Source: Daucus carota subsp. sativus
Lineage: Eukaryota; Streptophyta; Magnoliopsida; Apiales; Apiaceae
DNA length: 64,000 nucleotides
Assembly (NCBI RefSeq): GCF_001625215.2
Contig: NC_030381.2
Span: forward strand, 55,539,214 to 55,603,213
Direction: 5' to 3'
Below the pieces are notes generated by a model that ran no database searches, was not told the origin of the DNA, and saw only the letters and a program-made list of their open reading frames with translations. Position numbers and translations under genes: made by a program. The first letter of the stretch is position 1. Each line of letters opens with the position of its first letter. Of the stretch, positions 11,443 through 21,987 are shown in pieces.

Positions 11443-14400
11443 ATGGAAAAGTACCAGAAAGTGCAGAAACCGAGGCCTGAGACACCCTATAACGAGAATG
11501 AAATGAGGATCACTTCAATGGGTCTGGTGGGGAATTATGTGAACTATGCTGCTTCTCTTTTTCAGGTGAAAAACCCCTTTTTTTTGTTTTTTGGTTTTGG
11601 TGGGCTAATGAGTAATGGGTGTGTTTATGATCATTGCTTAGGGGTTTTGTGGGGGGTTATGTTTTTGGGGTTTATGTGATGATTTGTGAGTTTGATGGGG
11701 TTTGTTTGTATGTTTGATTTGTGCAAAAAAGATTTATTTAATTTTTTTGGTGGTTTTTATGGATGTTGGAATATTTTGTTTGGATTGTGTCTTTTTTCTT
11801 TGGCTGGGTGAATTGGAAATGTGAAATGGTTTGGTGATGTAATGTGTTTTGTTTTTGGTATTCGGTTTTCGACATGCATGTTTGATGTTTAGTTATTGTA
11901 TGATGCCTGTTGTAGTTTGTTTGATGAGAACTGTGTAAGTGTATGGAGTAGTGCACCAAAATGCAGCAAAGATATCAAGAAGTGTCATAATCTGAGAAAA
12001 TTGCAAAGTTATCCTTATGGAATCAGATGTGTTTGTTTTCATTTTTTTCTCCAAATACGAATGATGGAATTTGCACATTGGAGATGCTTATCTTCCAGAT
12101 ATGCATTTCGAAGATGATGCACATTATGAATTGCAGTTCTCATGTAGTAATAGGAGCGAGCTTTCGGTTGTGGCGTTTGGGTCAAGTTCTGAAAATGTGG
12201 TAAAAAGGGTGGGCTAACACCTAGAACTTGTTTAGTGTCCTGTTAGTCAATACTTAGTTCGCGTGATTTCACATGCTCTTTACATGGGGAAACTCGAGAT
12301 GTAAAACTTTAGTCCAATTACTCATTAGACACAGCTTATATTTTGATTTTGGGTCTGGGAGCTGCAGGACTTGAAAAAGTTCTCGTTGATATATAAACAT
12401 AGCTTCTAATCGAAGGGGATACTTATAATGCACATTGGTCATGGGCTTCTTATGGAAGGGTATATTTATAATGCACATGGGTCATGCTTTGTAAAAATAA
12501 GCAACACCATTCTTTTGTATTTTTGATGGTAAACTACATTGCTTTTGTTAAGTGAGAAACTTTATTTTTGGTGCGATGACTTTATGAAATGGTGCACAAT
12601 TCACCTCTGTTCTCAGTGTGCTCTTTTTCTAGTAATTTACTAGACTGATTTCAACTTGTAAACTTATCTTCATGAAATCCAGTTTACATTATTTGTCTTT
12701 TATAATGAAGTGGTTAGTTAATTCTGTGAAAGCACATAAGCACTGCATGTTAATTCTTGTTCAGCTATTAAAAACTATGGATGACTGTGACACTATGCCT
12801 CTGCTACATCTCGGTTTATACATTACATATTAATGTATGATTATATCTGCAGGAGAGACATGGACGGAAAATTGTTATTAAAGGAATGGGACAGGCAATA
12901 AGTAAGACAGTTGCTATAGCAGAGATTCTTAAGGTTGGTTTCTGCATTGATAGATAAATTTCTGTCTCTTTAATCACTCGCAAAAAAGTAATTTCTTCTA
13001 ATTTTGTTCAACAGAGGAGGATTCCGGAGTTGCATCAAGATACTGCTATCGATTCGGTAAGCTTAGTGGATGTATGGGAGCCTATTGAAGAGGGTCTTCT
13101 GCCGTAAGTATTTCTAAAGCGTGTTCCCTTATTGTATCATCTTTTCAAGTTTTCCAGAACAATTTCCTTATAAGAGAAATTGTATCATGTTTGAAGTTTT
13201 TTATAACAAGTATCTTTTTCAAAAGATGGTCAGTACCATCTGAATTATTTCACTGACATGTGTGGGAGCTATCGTTACGGATTTGCTGTATTGATGTTAA
13301 TCTGCAGTGTGGAGACAAGTCGCCGAGTCTCAGCTATCTCGATCACCCTGTCAACTGAGGAGTTAAGCAAGGATTCTCCAGGGTAAACTATACATAATCT
13401 GCATTCTATTAAGCCAAAAAAGATGAATATTTAAGATACTAAGCATTGCTCTTTTAATGATGCTTTCAAAATCTGCACAAACTGAAAATTGAGAAAAATT
13501 TGTAATTCAGATATGCAGCATCCAGGATGCTGTAAGCTTCTCACATTAATGGGTCCTTTGCCTTACCATGTAGTGGACATTTACTGCTGACTTTGTATGT
13601 GCATAGGTACCAAGCTCCAACTCATGTGGAACAATCAAGGCCACGACAGAATTATCAACAACAACGATTTCACCAACAACCTAGGGAAGCACGAACCGGT
13701 TACAATGTTGCCGGTGAGGGTAATTCTCAAATATTTATTCTGGGAAAGCTGAAACTATTATTCTTGTGAGATGTACTTTTATAAACTGAAGCATTTGCTG
13801 CTTGAACTTTTAGATGCATATGGGCATGGTCGAGTGCGTGGTAGGGGGAGAGGACGGGGATGGAACAGAGGCGGCTACAACAACTATGATGGAAACTATC
13901 GTGGGAATTATCAAGGTGGCTACCAGGGGAATTATCAAGGTGGATATCATGGGAATTATCAAGGGGGCTACCAAGGAAATTATCCAGGGGTATACCCGGG
14001 GTATCCAGGGAGCTACCAGGGGAATTATCCAGGGGGCTACCAGGGAAATTATCAAGGCATGCTCTGTATAATTCTCACATATACAACATAATTATCTGAT
14101 TATAACAAATATTTTGTGAATTAATCTGACGTCACTCATTTTTTTAACAGAAAATGGCGGGTACTCAAATCGGAGCCAAGGTGGTGCTCGCGGCCCTCGT
14201 TTCAGTAGTTACGGCTATCGTGGTCAGTCTATGTTTTCAGTTGTCTTTTGCAATTATATCTTCATTTCTGGAGATCTGAGTTCTTTGCTTCGTCTTTACG
14301 ACTTTCAAGTGTTACTGGAATAGGGGTGAACACTACAATTTCAAAATGTGCACTCACTCGGCAAACACATACATTTACAGTGTCTAGTAGTATCTTTATG

Positions 14401-14582
14401 TGTTTATGTTTGTTCTAACTTCTAAGCACTTGTACATGTTCAACCATTCATATCTTTCAGTTAATCTATAGCAAATGAAACATAGACTAGTACCATGTAT
14501 AATTAGTGGCCTTTTAACAGGGACTGGATATGGAAGAGGCAGGGGTCGAGGTGGGGGCAGAGGTCGCAGTCACAATATTTAA
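11443..14582 (+). CDS. Alba-domain DNA/RNA-binding protein with RGG/GNYQGGYQ tail
   Basis: The 285-aa product belongs to the long plant Alba proteins (ALBA4-6 type), which bind RNA and DNA in cytoplasm, nucleus and stress granules. Exons are 11443-11565, 12853-12933, 13015-13103, 13308-13382, 13607-13719, 13814-14056, 14151-14222 and 14521-14582, totalling 858 nt in frame. The Alba fold spans about residues 18-110: NEMRITSMGLVGNYVNYAA, then GRKIVIKGMGQAISKTVAIA, a basic strand RRIPELHQ, and a final strand SRRVSAISITLS. After a Gln-rich linker comes GRVRGRGRGRG, then 7-8 copies of a GNYQGGYQ-like unit, and a GRGRGRGGGRGR C-terminus. The 13719 exon end could instead be 13713. Intron 6 appears to start with GC, not GT (AAG|GCATGC); the nearest GT would give an immediate stop. 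Start chosen as the first ATG of the long exon. Confidence 0.93.
13895..14056 (+). repeat. In-frame minisatellite encoding GNYQGGYQ-type repeats
   Basis: A 24-bp unit, roughly 'gggaattatcaaggtggcta' plus 'ccag', recurs six to seven times within exon 6 of the Alba gene. Some units are altered (His or Pro-Gly for Gln-Gly). The antisense strand is also open for 81 codons because of the repeat, but this is a shadow. Confidence 0.8.
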
Positions 14583-16256
14583 AGGATGGATGGTCAGCTT
14601 AAAGATGGTTACAACCTGATATTCTGCTATACATAAATAGTTTTTTGCCTTGGCTTCGCAGTTCTATTTTGGAATCTGTTTCAAAACTTGAAGTTCTGGA
14701 TTTTACAGTCCAAGGTTTTTTTAACCGTGTCATGCAATGTGCATGTCTAGGACCTTTCGATATTTACTTAGCTTTTGAAGTATATAAATCCATACTATCT
14801 AGTTTTTGATTTTGTTGGAGTTTTTACATATGTTTGTTCTCCGCCTTTATCATTTATATCTATACATGATTTAAGATCTTTTATATTTTTTATGACGTCG
14901 ATTACAGCTTCATTCCCATCTCATATCGTGTAGAAGAACGTTGGGGGCTCAGGACATTCTTCCAAAGCATCCTAATCTAATAATGTTTCAGTTGTTTATC
15001 CTTTCCATCTTTATAATTTCAGAGGGTACTCTGTATCGTTTAATTATCGCTATTAGCCATTAGGGTATATATATATTAACATAATCATATTCTGTCCATT
15101 TGAAATTATTGATTTATTTTCAAGATTTTTTCTAAATTAGACGTACAGTTCCCATTCAATACAAATTTGTGATATTCTTTTCACAATTTCCTCTCATTTG
15201 CCGTCACAAATTTTGTCCTTTCTTCCTGTCCACAAAAAATTCACTGCATTTTGTTTTTCTGTAGAAAGTTTACTGCATTAGCTATGAGCAGAAATGGAAA
15301 CTGCATAATATATATAATATATTAAAAAATTTATATGTGAACCTTACAAAAAAGAAAAGAAAATTATATGCGAAAAATTAAAAATTAATATGTAATGGAG
15401 GGAGATAAAGGAGTACTAGATTGGATTGAATCTTCTACGTATTGAAAAATCATTTTTTATATTATCCTGGAAATCCTTACATCATTTCTCCTCATAAATT
15501 ATCAATATTGTTTTGTTCTCCCTTTGACATTTATGCTTTGTAGTTTAGACGTAGAAGCCGAAGGCAACAAAAAAGTACATGAATTAATCGGACTGCTTTT
15601 CAGTCCATATGCATCGATATTATGTATACACGGAAATTAATTTTTTTAATTATAAATTTTATCTTAAATATTTTAAACTATCGTGTAATTAACATGACCA
15701 ATATTTCGTGTCAAAATTTAAAAAAAATGACAAATATTTCATCTTCTCAAATGGTGATTTAAAGGTTCTGATTCCGGTTTCCTTCTGATATGATGATCTC
15801 AATTTTCTGATTTCGATTTTTCTCATCAGTAACAAAGAAATATTTTAAATTTATTTGATATGACGAGAGATAAAGATAACAATGTACTATAGCAAGAATC
15901 CAAGAATCTGGTAAATACATAGTTCAAGCTGAACCTGGACGCATAAGCATCTAAATTCATCGTGTATCTCGACATGTACACCAGTAAACATGCATATATA
16001 TAAATTGTCCTAATTTGCGTGTACCTGGAATTTACTATCCATCTCCAGTTCTCCACACAATTAACGACTCTAAAATGTCCACTCTAGATTACTCCAATAA
16101 TGATCCATTTGCTAAGTGCTAGCTTTTAGATTATTAACTACTACTATTACTAATATTGCTCGTTTGCTTGTGTACATAAATGATCAGTATATAATTCGTA
16201 TACTATACTTTCTTCTGCAGCCTCGATTTTTTTTCATCCCTTGTAGATAGAGAATA
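14583..16256. other. Intergenic, no gene seen
   Basis: The first few hundred bases are the likely 3' UTR of the Alba gene. The rest is AT-rich without a clear coding frame or terminal repeats. The last 100 bp, ending in a polypyrimidine run, is the probable 5' region of the TPR gene. Confidence 0.5.
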
Positions 16257-17905
16257 ATGGAAGGTGAATATTCGAAGAAGAAAAGAAGTGAGGATGATGA
16301 AGAGCATCTTTTTCATGTGATATATAAGGTTCCTTCTGCTGACGGCCCTTACGGTCGAGCTAAACATGCTCAGGTATAAGAAGAGAAATATCCGCTAGAC
16401 TATAAATTCATTCGATAATAAGTATGAGGTGTTTTTTTATCATTGAATTGATATAGGATGAACCGATGTCTATTAACGTTTTTCTAGCAGTAAAGCTCTC
16501 GATGTTAAACCTTTATATTTTGTGTCGTTGATATTAGTTGATTGATTGCATGTAAATTAATTATGATACTTTAGCACTAATTTATTTATTTGAAAATTTA
16601 CCAAAATATATGGAGTGAATTTTTTAGTTTAATGATCAGCTAGTGCAAAAGGATCCAGAAGCTGCACTAGTGTGGTTTTGGAAGGCGATAAATGCGGGAG
16701 ATAGAGTAGACAGTGCTCTGAAGGATATGGCTGTGGTGATGAAGCAGCTGGATAGAACTGAAGAGGCCATTGAAGCCATCAAATCTTTTCGAGTTCTTTG
16801 TTCCAGAAACTCACAAGAATCAATTGATAATATTCTCCTGGACTTGTACAAGGCGAGTATAAATTTACAGATTCATTTGCATATATTTTACCTGGTTCAA
16901 TTTCTGGTTTTGTGTGGTTATGCAAATTTTCATGTATGCATTCAGCTGCGGATCCAGGTTTGGGCTAGCCTAGAGTTCAGCCCCGACTGAATTCCAAAAT
17001 ATAATAGATTTTTTTTCCAGATCTTAAAATCAACTTTGGCCTTGTCGCATATAAAAAATAGCAATATCTGGTACTCATTTGTTTGTAATGCTGATTCCGT
17101 CACTGCATGCATTCATAATTATTTGGACATGGGCGTTAATGATCGATTAATTTGTGTAGAAATGTGGGAGAATAGATGAACAAATTGCACTGCTGAAACA
17201 GAAGCTAAGGTCGATTTACAGGGGAGAGGCATTTAATGGAAGACCTACCAAAACTGCGAGGTCTCATGGGAAGAAGTTTCAGGTTTCTGTCAAACAAGAA
17301 ACCTCAAGATTACTGGTAAGTACCAAACACACATAAGTCATAAGCCCACAAAAAAATAAAAAATCAGAGGACACTGCTCCTCGTGCCACTTACTAAATCC
17401 GCCCCTTTCTGCCACTGATTTCAAGGGGGGCACTGTCAAAAATAGTGACAATATTTTGTTTGTTCATGTTTGGTCTATAATATTTCTTACTCTGGTGCAG
17501 GGAAATTTGGGCTGGGCATATATGCAGAAATCAAACTACATGGCAGCAGAGGTGGTGTATAAAAAGGCTCAAATGATTGATCCAGATGATAACAAGGCCT
17601 GTAACTTGGCCTTCTGCCTCATGAAGCGGGCTCGATACGATGAGGCCCGTTCGATCTTGAAAGATATATTGCTAGGCAGAACCCAGGGTGCTGAAGCCAT
17701 AAGGACCAGAAGTAGAGCTCAAGAATTACTGACAGAACTGGAAAATGAGACTCAAATGCTACCGTTGGATCTGTTGGGCCTTGATCTTGATGAAGATTTT
17801 GTTGATGGGCTTGAGAGATTGATGAATGCATGGGCACCAAGTAGGTCAAGAAGGCTTCCTATCTTTGAAGAAATATCAACTTCTAGAGATCAGTTGGCCT
17901 GTTAG
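16257..17905 (+). CDS. TPR protein of the SDI1/MS5 (POLLENLESS3-like) family
   Basis: The 296-aa product matches the plant family holding SULFUR DEFICIENCY-INDUCED 1/2 and the meiotic proteins MS5/TDM1. SDI proteins repress glucosinolate synthesis and respond to sulfur starvation in Arabidopsis; that role is family knowledge, not shown here. Exons are 16257-16373, 16640-16852, 17160-17315 and 17501-17905, all phase 0. Visible hallmarks are HVIYKVPSADGPYGRAKHAQ near the N-terminus, the TPR-like stretch around AINAGDRVDSALKDMAVVMK, NILLDLYKKCGRIDEQIALL, GKKFQVSVKQETSRLLGNLG and the second TPR stretch ending ACNLAFCLMKR. The length near 300 aa and end EEISTSRDQLAC fit SDI1/SDI2 better than the longer MS5 proteins. 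Intron 2 appears to begin GC (AAG|GCGAGT); the next GT would break the frame. Confidence 0.88.
16943..17105. mobile_element. hAT-type MITE in intron 2 of the TPR gene
   Basis: The left end CAGCTGCGGATCCAG and right end CTGATTCCGTCACTG are imperfect inverted repeats resembling the CAGTGGCGGATCCAG ends of plant hAT MITEs. The flanks TATGCATT and CATGCATT match at 7 of 8 positions. A decayed related end ('atccgcccctttctgccactg', split here as 'atccgcccc' plus 'tttctgccactg') sits in the next intron near 17395-17418. Confidence 0.65.
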
Positions 17906-19858
17906 ATGTGTGTATTGCCTGATTTTGGGCCAGCAGTAAATGAAAGCCCAATTAATAATGAAAAGTGAAGAAACTGAACTATAAATATATAAAAATGTTC
18001 AGAAAATGCGACAAATTCGTTTATTATCCATGTTACTCGCACTCTTCATTTTCTGAAAATATTGTATAATTCAGTCCTGATTTATAATGTATGAAACAAG
18101 TAGACAAGCACCAAATTGGTTGAAAATCAGACATTCATGTTACTCGGACTCTTATAATCGTGTTCCATAATGCACCGTGACAAGTAGACAAACACTATTT
18201 ACTTTTTCGCGAGAAAACAAAGGTGCTAGGCCGTGCAAGAATTTGACAGGAGTCGATTCTTCAACAAACTTTCCCTTTCACCATTGTTTGATCTGCACTA
18301 CATGAGTGGGAAACTTATATGCAGATAAGAATAGATTATAGGTAGAGAAGACAAGACATGATTTGAAATAACCATAAATCACCAATCAAAACATAAATAG
18401 AAGCTCTGCATTCATTGTTTGTGAGATGAAACTGTCCTGGCGAAAATAGTTGTGTTTCTTGTATTGTACTATCATGCAATCAAAGAGCAATCTTGTACAG
18501 AAAATTTGCATGCAATCATTGTACAATCATCAGTTGTTAAGAACAAGTGGATCCTCTGATGTATAATTTGGCCACACAATTATTTTTCATCCAATAATTA
18601 AGCCCAGGAATAGGACTCTGATCTGAGGATTCTTGTTTTTATATTTCCATAATTTGAGTTTGATTTGATTTGGATTTGGATTGTTATGTCGTGTTATAAA
18701 GTTCGAGTTCTGTTTTTTCCTAGCAAGCCGAGTTTAATTTGAGTTCGGATTCTGATACTTAAATCAATAACACCATGGGAGGAAAATTGTCATTTCTGCA
18801 GCAGTTTTTACAGAGAATATCAAATCAACTTTTGAAATCAAATCCTTCTTTTATATTTTGAAAATATAAATTTATTCTGGATTTAGCAGTTCGTTTTTCC
18901 TGTGCATGCCAAGTAATGCAATGAGTGGGAAAAGAATACGAACATCACTACATCAGTACATAGTGGGAGTAATATTAAAACACTGTTTGATCTTTATTCC
19001 TTTCTCCGCGTTCAAGTATTTCAAATTAAAAAAATTGAAAGATCACCAGTCATCGTGTTACCAGATTTTATTGGTCGAGGCCATCCTCTGCAGCAAATAA
19101 GGGCTTTTACGATGGAAACAGAGAATAATTTCATCGTAAATTTCCTTATCCCGGTGTGTTGTAGACTTGTAGTGATCGAGACGCATGAAAAACAGGCACA
19201 GTGCATGTTACTGTCTCTTTTACTGGCTTTTAACAATTGAAGTTAATCATGAGCTTTATAATTTAACTGGATATTTATGCTCAAATCTGGGCACTTACTA
19301 GGATCATAAAGTTGCTCTATATATGGTGCAGAGAAAGGAGAGTACTACATAATGCTTCACTTTAAAGTTTAAAGAAAGTCTTAAAATGCCATAACATTAC
19401 TATATTAGCTGGACTTAGGGTTCTTCCCTAGTCAAAAAAGCCAAAAACTAACCGGCAACCCAAGGAAAAGCTAGACAGATCACTTTCTTTTCTTTAGTAG
19501 TCTTTTGTTGCCAAAGATTCTTATTGTATATTTACATATTAAGGCCGAGTCTTTGATAAATGATTATTATGTAGTGTCCTCTATCGCGGTTAATAAGTGT
19601 GAAATGATAAAACTTCTAAAAAATTTAGTGTTACATTATAATGTTGGGCTTAATAGGCGTGGCAGGATATGTTATAACAATTATTTGTCTTGGACCGGAC
19701 CCGTATGTATGTATTAAAACTTTATCAGTACTCTTCTCTAGTTCTCTTTATATTTGGTTGCCTTCTTTAGAATCATATCCTTCATAGCTTCCTACAACAA
19801 TGTTTAACTAATTTTCATTTTCTTGCAACAATTTTCTGTGTACAAGCTAGCTAAGTGC
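17906..19858. other. Intergenic, no gene seen
   Basis: The first part is the 3' flank of the TPR gene and the last part the promoter and 5' UTR of the CLE gene. Short frames of 60-70 codons have no family signature. No terminal repeats were recognised. Confidence 0.5.
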
Positions 19859-20161
19859 ATGGCCATCTCCGAAAACTCAATCAAAATTCATTGCTGCAGA
19901 ACTATTTCAAGTGTTTTCTTCATGGCCTTCTTCATCTGTTTGTTCTTGAGCTGTAGTAGTGGTGCTTCCTCAGTGATCCCCAGTAATTTCCAAAGACAGA
20001 GGCAGTTGCTTTCACAAACTAAGGCTCATTCTTCGCGTTCAGTATCATCATCGTCGTTGGCTAGGGTCAAGAAATGCAATTATTTTGGAAAATGCAAAGT
20101 GCAGTTTGAAGGTGATGAGCACGCGGTTCCCAGTGGACCAAACCCTATATCTAACAGGTAA
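19859..20161 (+). CDS. CLE peptide precursor, TDIF type (HAVPSGPNPISN)
   Basis: This intronless gene encodes a 100-aa prepropeptide. Residues 1-16 are polar, about 17-38 form a hydrophobic signal peptide (SVFFMAFFICLFLSC), the middle is a variable Ser/Gln/Arg-rich propeptide, and the C-terminus holds the CLE box at 20120-20155, followed by one Arg and the stop. The box HAVPSGPNPISN differs from TDIF (CLE41/44, HEVPSGPNPISN) and CLE42 (HGVPSGPNPISN) only at position 2. TDIF-type peptides are secreted, bind the receptor kinase PXY/TDR, and hold back xylem differentiation while promoting cambial division. The start is the ATG at 19859, since an upstream TTG is the only longer option. CLE genes are typically single-exon and about this size. 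Confidence 0.93.
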   Translation: MAISENSIKIHCCRTISSVFFMAFFICLFLSCSSGASSVIPSNFQRQRQLLSQTKAHSSRSVSSSSLARVKKCNYFGKCKVQFEGDEHAVPSGPNPISNR

Positions 20162-21987
20162 TGATAAATTAGATCAAGAAGTTATGAGTTTTCTACGCGT
20201 GAGAGAAGATTTTGGCTTTACACTCGGTATTTGGTGATTGTTATAGGCCTAGATTGAGATCTCAGCTTGTAAATGAGCTCAGATCAAAGTAAGTCAGGCT
20301 CCATATATGGTTGTTACTATTATCAAGATTTAAGGTACTGTGATCTCAGCTGGTAGATGAGTTTGAATCTCATCAGAGACGATTTGGTAATTAATCATCG
20401 TTACAGAGAATATTCATGGCCTTATTATCTTGTAATATAGTTCGGATTATGAATGAGAGTATTTGAATTTAGCAACTACTGTTTGTAATTATAATACTTG
20501 CACAATAGTATATAATATTATAATCAAACTTAATTTGTGCTTGTTTGATAATTTATGCGCGATTTCAAGGCGATTAGTTGCTAGTATCAGTCCTTTATGC
20601 GCAATTTTAAGGCGTTCTTGCATGCACAGAGCTGGTCTTATAGTGTTCAGATCAAATTTCTCAGAACTATAAGTATACTGGATCCATGTCCAAGTATCCG
20701 TGTCGAATCATTATGTGTGTGTTTATTCAAGATAATTAATCGATATGGATGCTAAGACGATAGCAGCAGGGAGCTGATAATAATGAGTAGTACTGGAGTC
20801 AGAATCTGATGCTACTGCTGCATTTCAAAGTGAGCAAGAATCGCCTCACTCAATCACTAGTTTTTTGCTTTATTTTGTTTGACTTTGCTTTTTCTGATCA
20901 TCAATCAACTTAAATATTCCAGTATAGCATAGCCTATTTGACATCCATGAGTTTGAGGGCTCCTCACTTGCCAGAAAATTTGAATACCTGGATGCTCAAA
21001 TATTCCAAATGTCTTGTAAAAAATTTATAGGCTTTACTTTTTAGCGATTTATCGCTTATTTCATTTTCAACTGGATCTGATCATCGACTTCCGGTAAAAG
21101 AAGTAAAAGAACAAGTCCCGAACAAAAGCTCGTTGATTAAAATTAATTTTCAGACTCGAATATATTTAGATGCAATTAGTACTGTAAAAGAGCTGAGCTG
21201 TTCACGAACAAGCTTGATTCGGTATCTTATCGAGTTCAAATTTGAAAAAAAAAATTGTTCATTAAGAAATTCAAGTCGAGTATTATTTGCTAAGAAAAGT
21301 GTTTGTTTAACTTAACGATCAAACCGGCTCGTTTAGCAATTCGAAATCGATAAGCAAAAACTCGACTCGACTCGGTTCGTTTACAGCTTTGGATGCAATG
21401 AATAGTCGATGTCAGCAGTTCCCGCCAAAATGATCCCCCACATTTTGGCTTTTTAATTTCTTCTATGATAAAAATAAATTCCCTTCAAATTCTCTCTTCC
21501 TGTCTCTTTTCCATATTCTGCGGGATTTTCAGTGCCAAACAGGCCCCTAAACAATTTATTTTTACATTGTCTAGTTTTATCTGAGGTTTTGCTGTTAGTT
21601 TTCTGAAAACTCCTGCTAATTTAACCATCTTTCCTGGATTATGGGGTTGCAGATTTTTTTATTACAATGAAAACCCATAATCTACGATTTCCTGTTCATG
21701 TAATCAATCCCAGAAATTGTTGTGTATATGTCGAAAATCTGCATTTGATATCTGAATTTGAATGAATTCGAAACTTTATGACATTTCATTTTATCATTTA
21801 CACAAGTTCTCATTATGTATGTGTGCTTTTGTTGACATGAACCAATATTTTCGAAATATTTGAGGGTATGTGCTTTAAAATTTCGAAATATATAGATGAA
21901 ATCCTAATCCTGATCCTGGTTTTTGAAGTTTTCGAGATTTGGAGGAAGCGATTTTTAAGTATCGGTTGGCTTTCTTGCACCCCATAG
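20162..21987. other. Intergenic, no gene seen
   Basis: The stretch contains the 3' flank of the CLE gene and the promoter/5' UTR of the kinase gene. Around 21120-21390 are 'ctcgattcg'-like stretches resembling the interior of the hAT MITE at 7736 ('ctcgactcgactcggttcg' followed by 'tttaca'), probably a decayed relative. No coding frame is convincing. Confidence 0.4.

Noticed and set aside
13810-14055. 81-codon antisense frame across the Alba repeat exon
   Set aside because: A mirror effect of the 24-bp coding repeat on the opposite strand.
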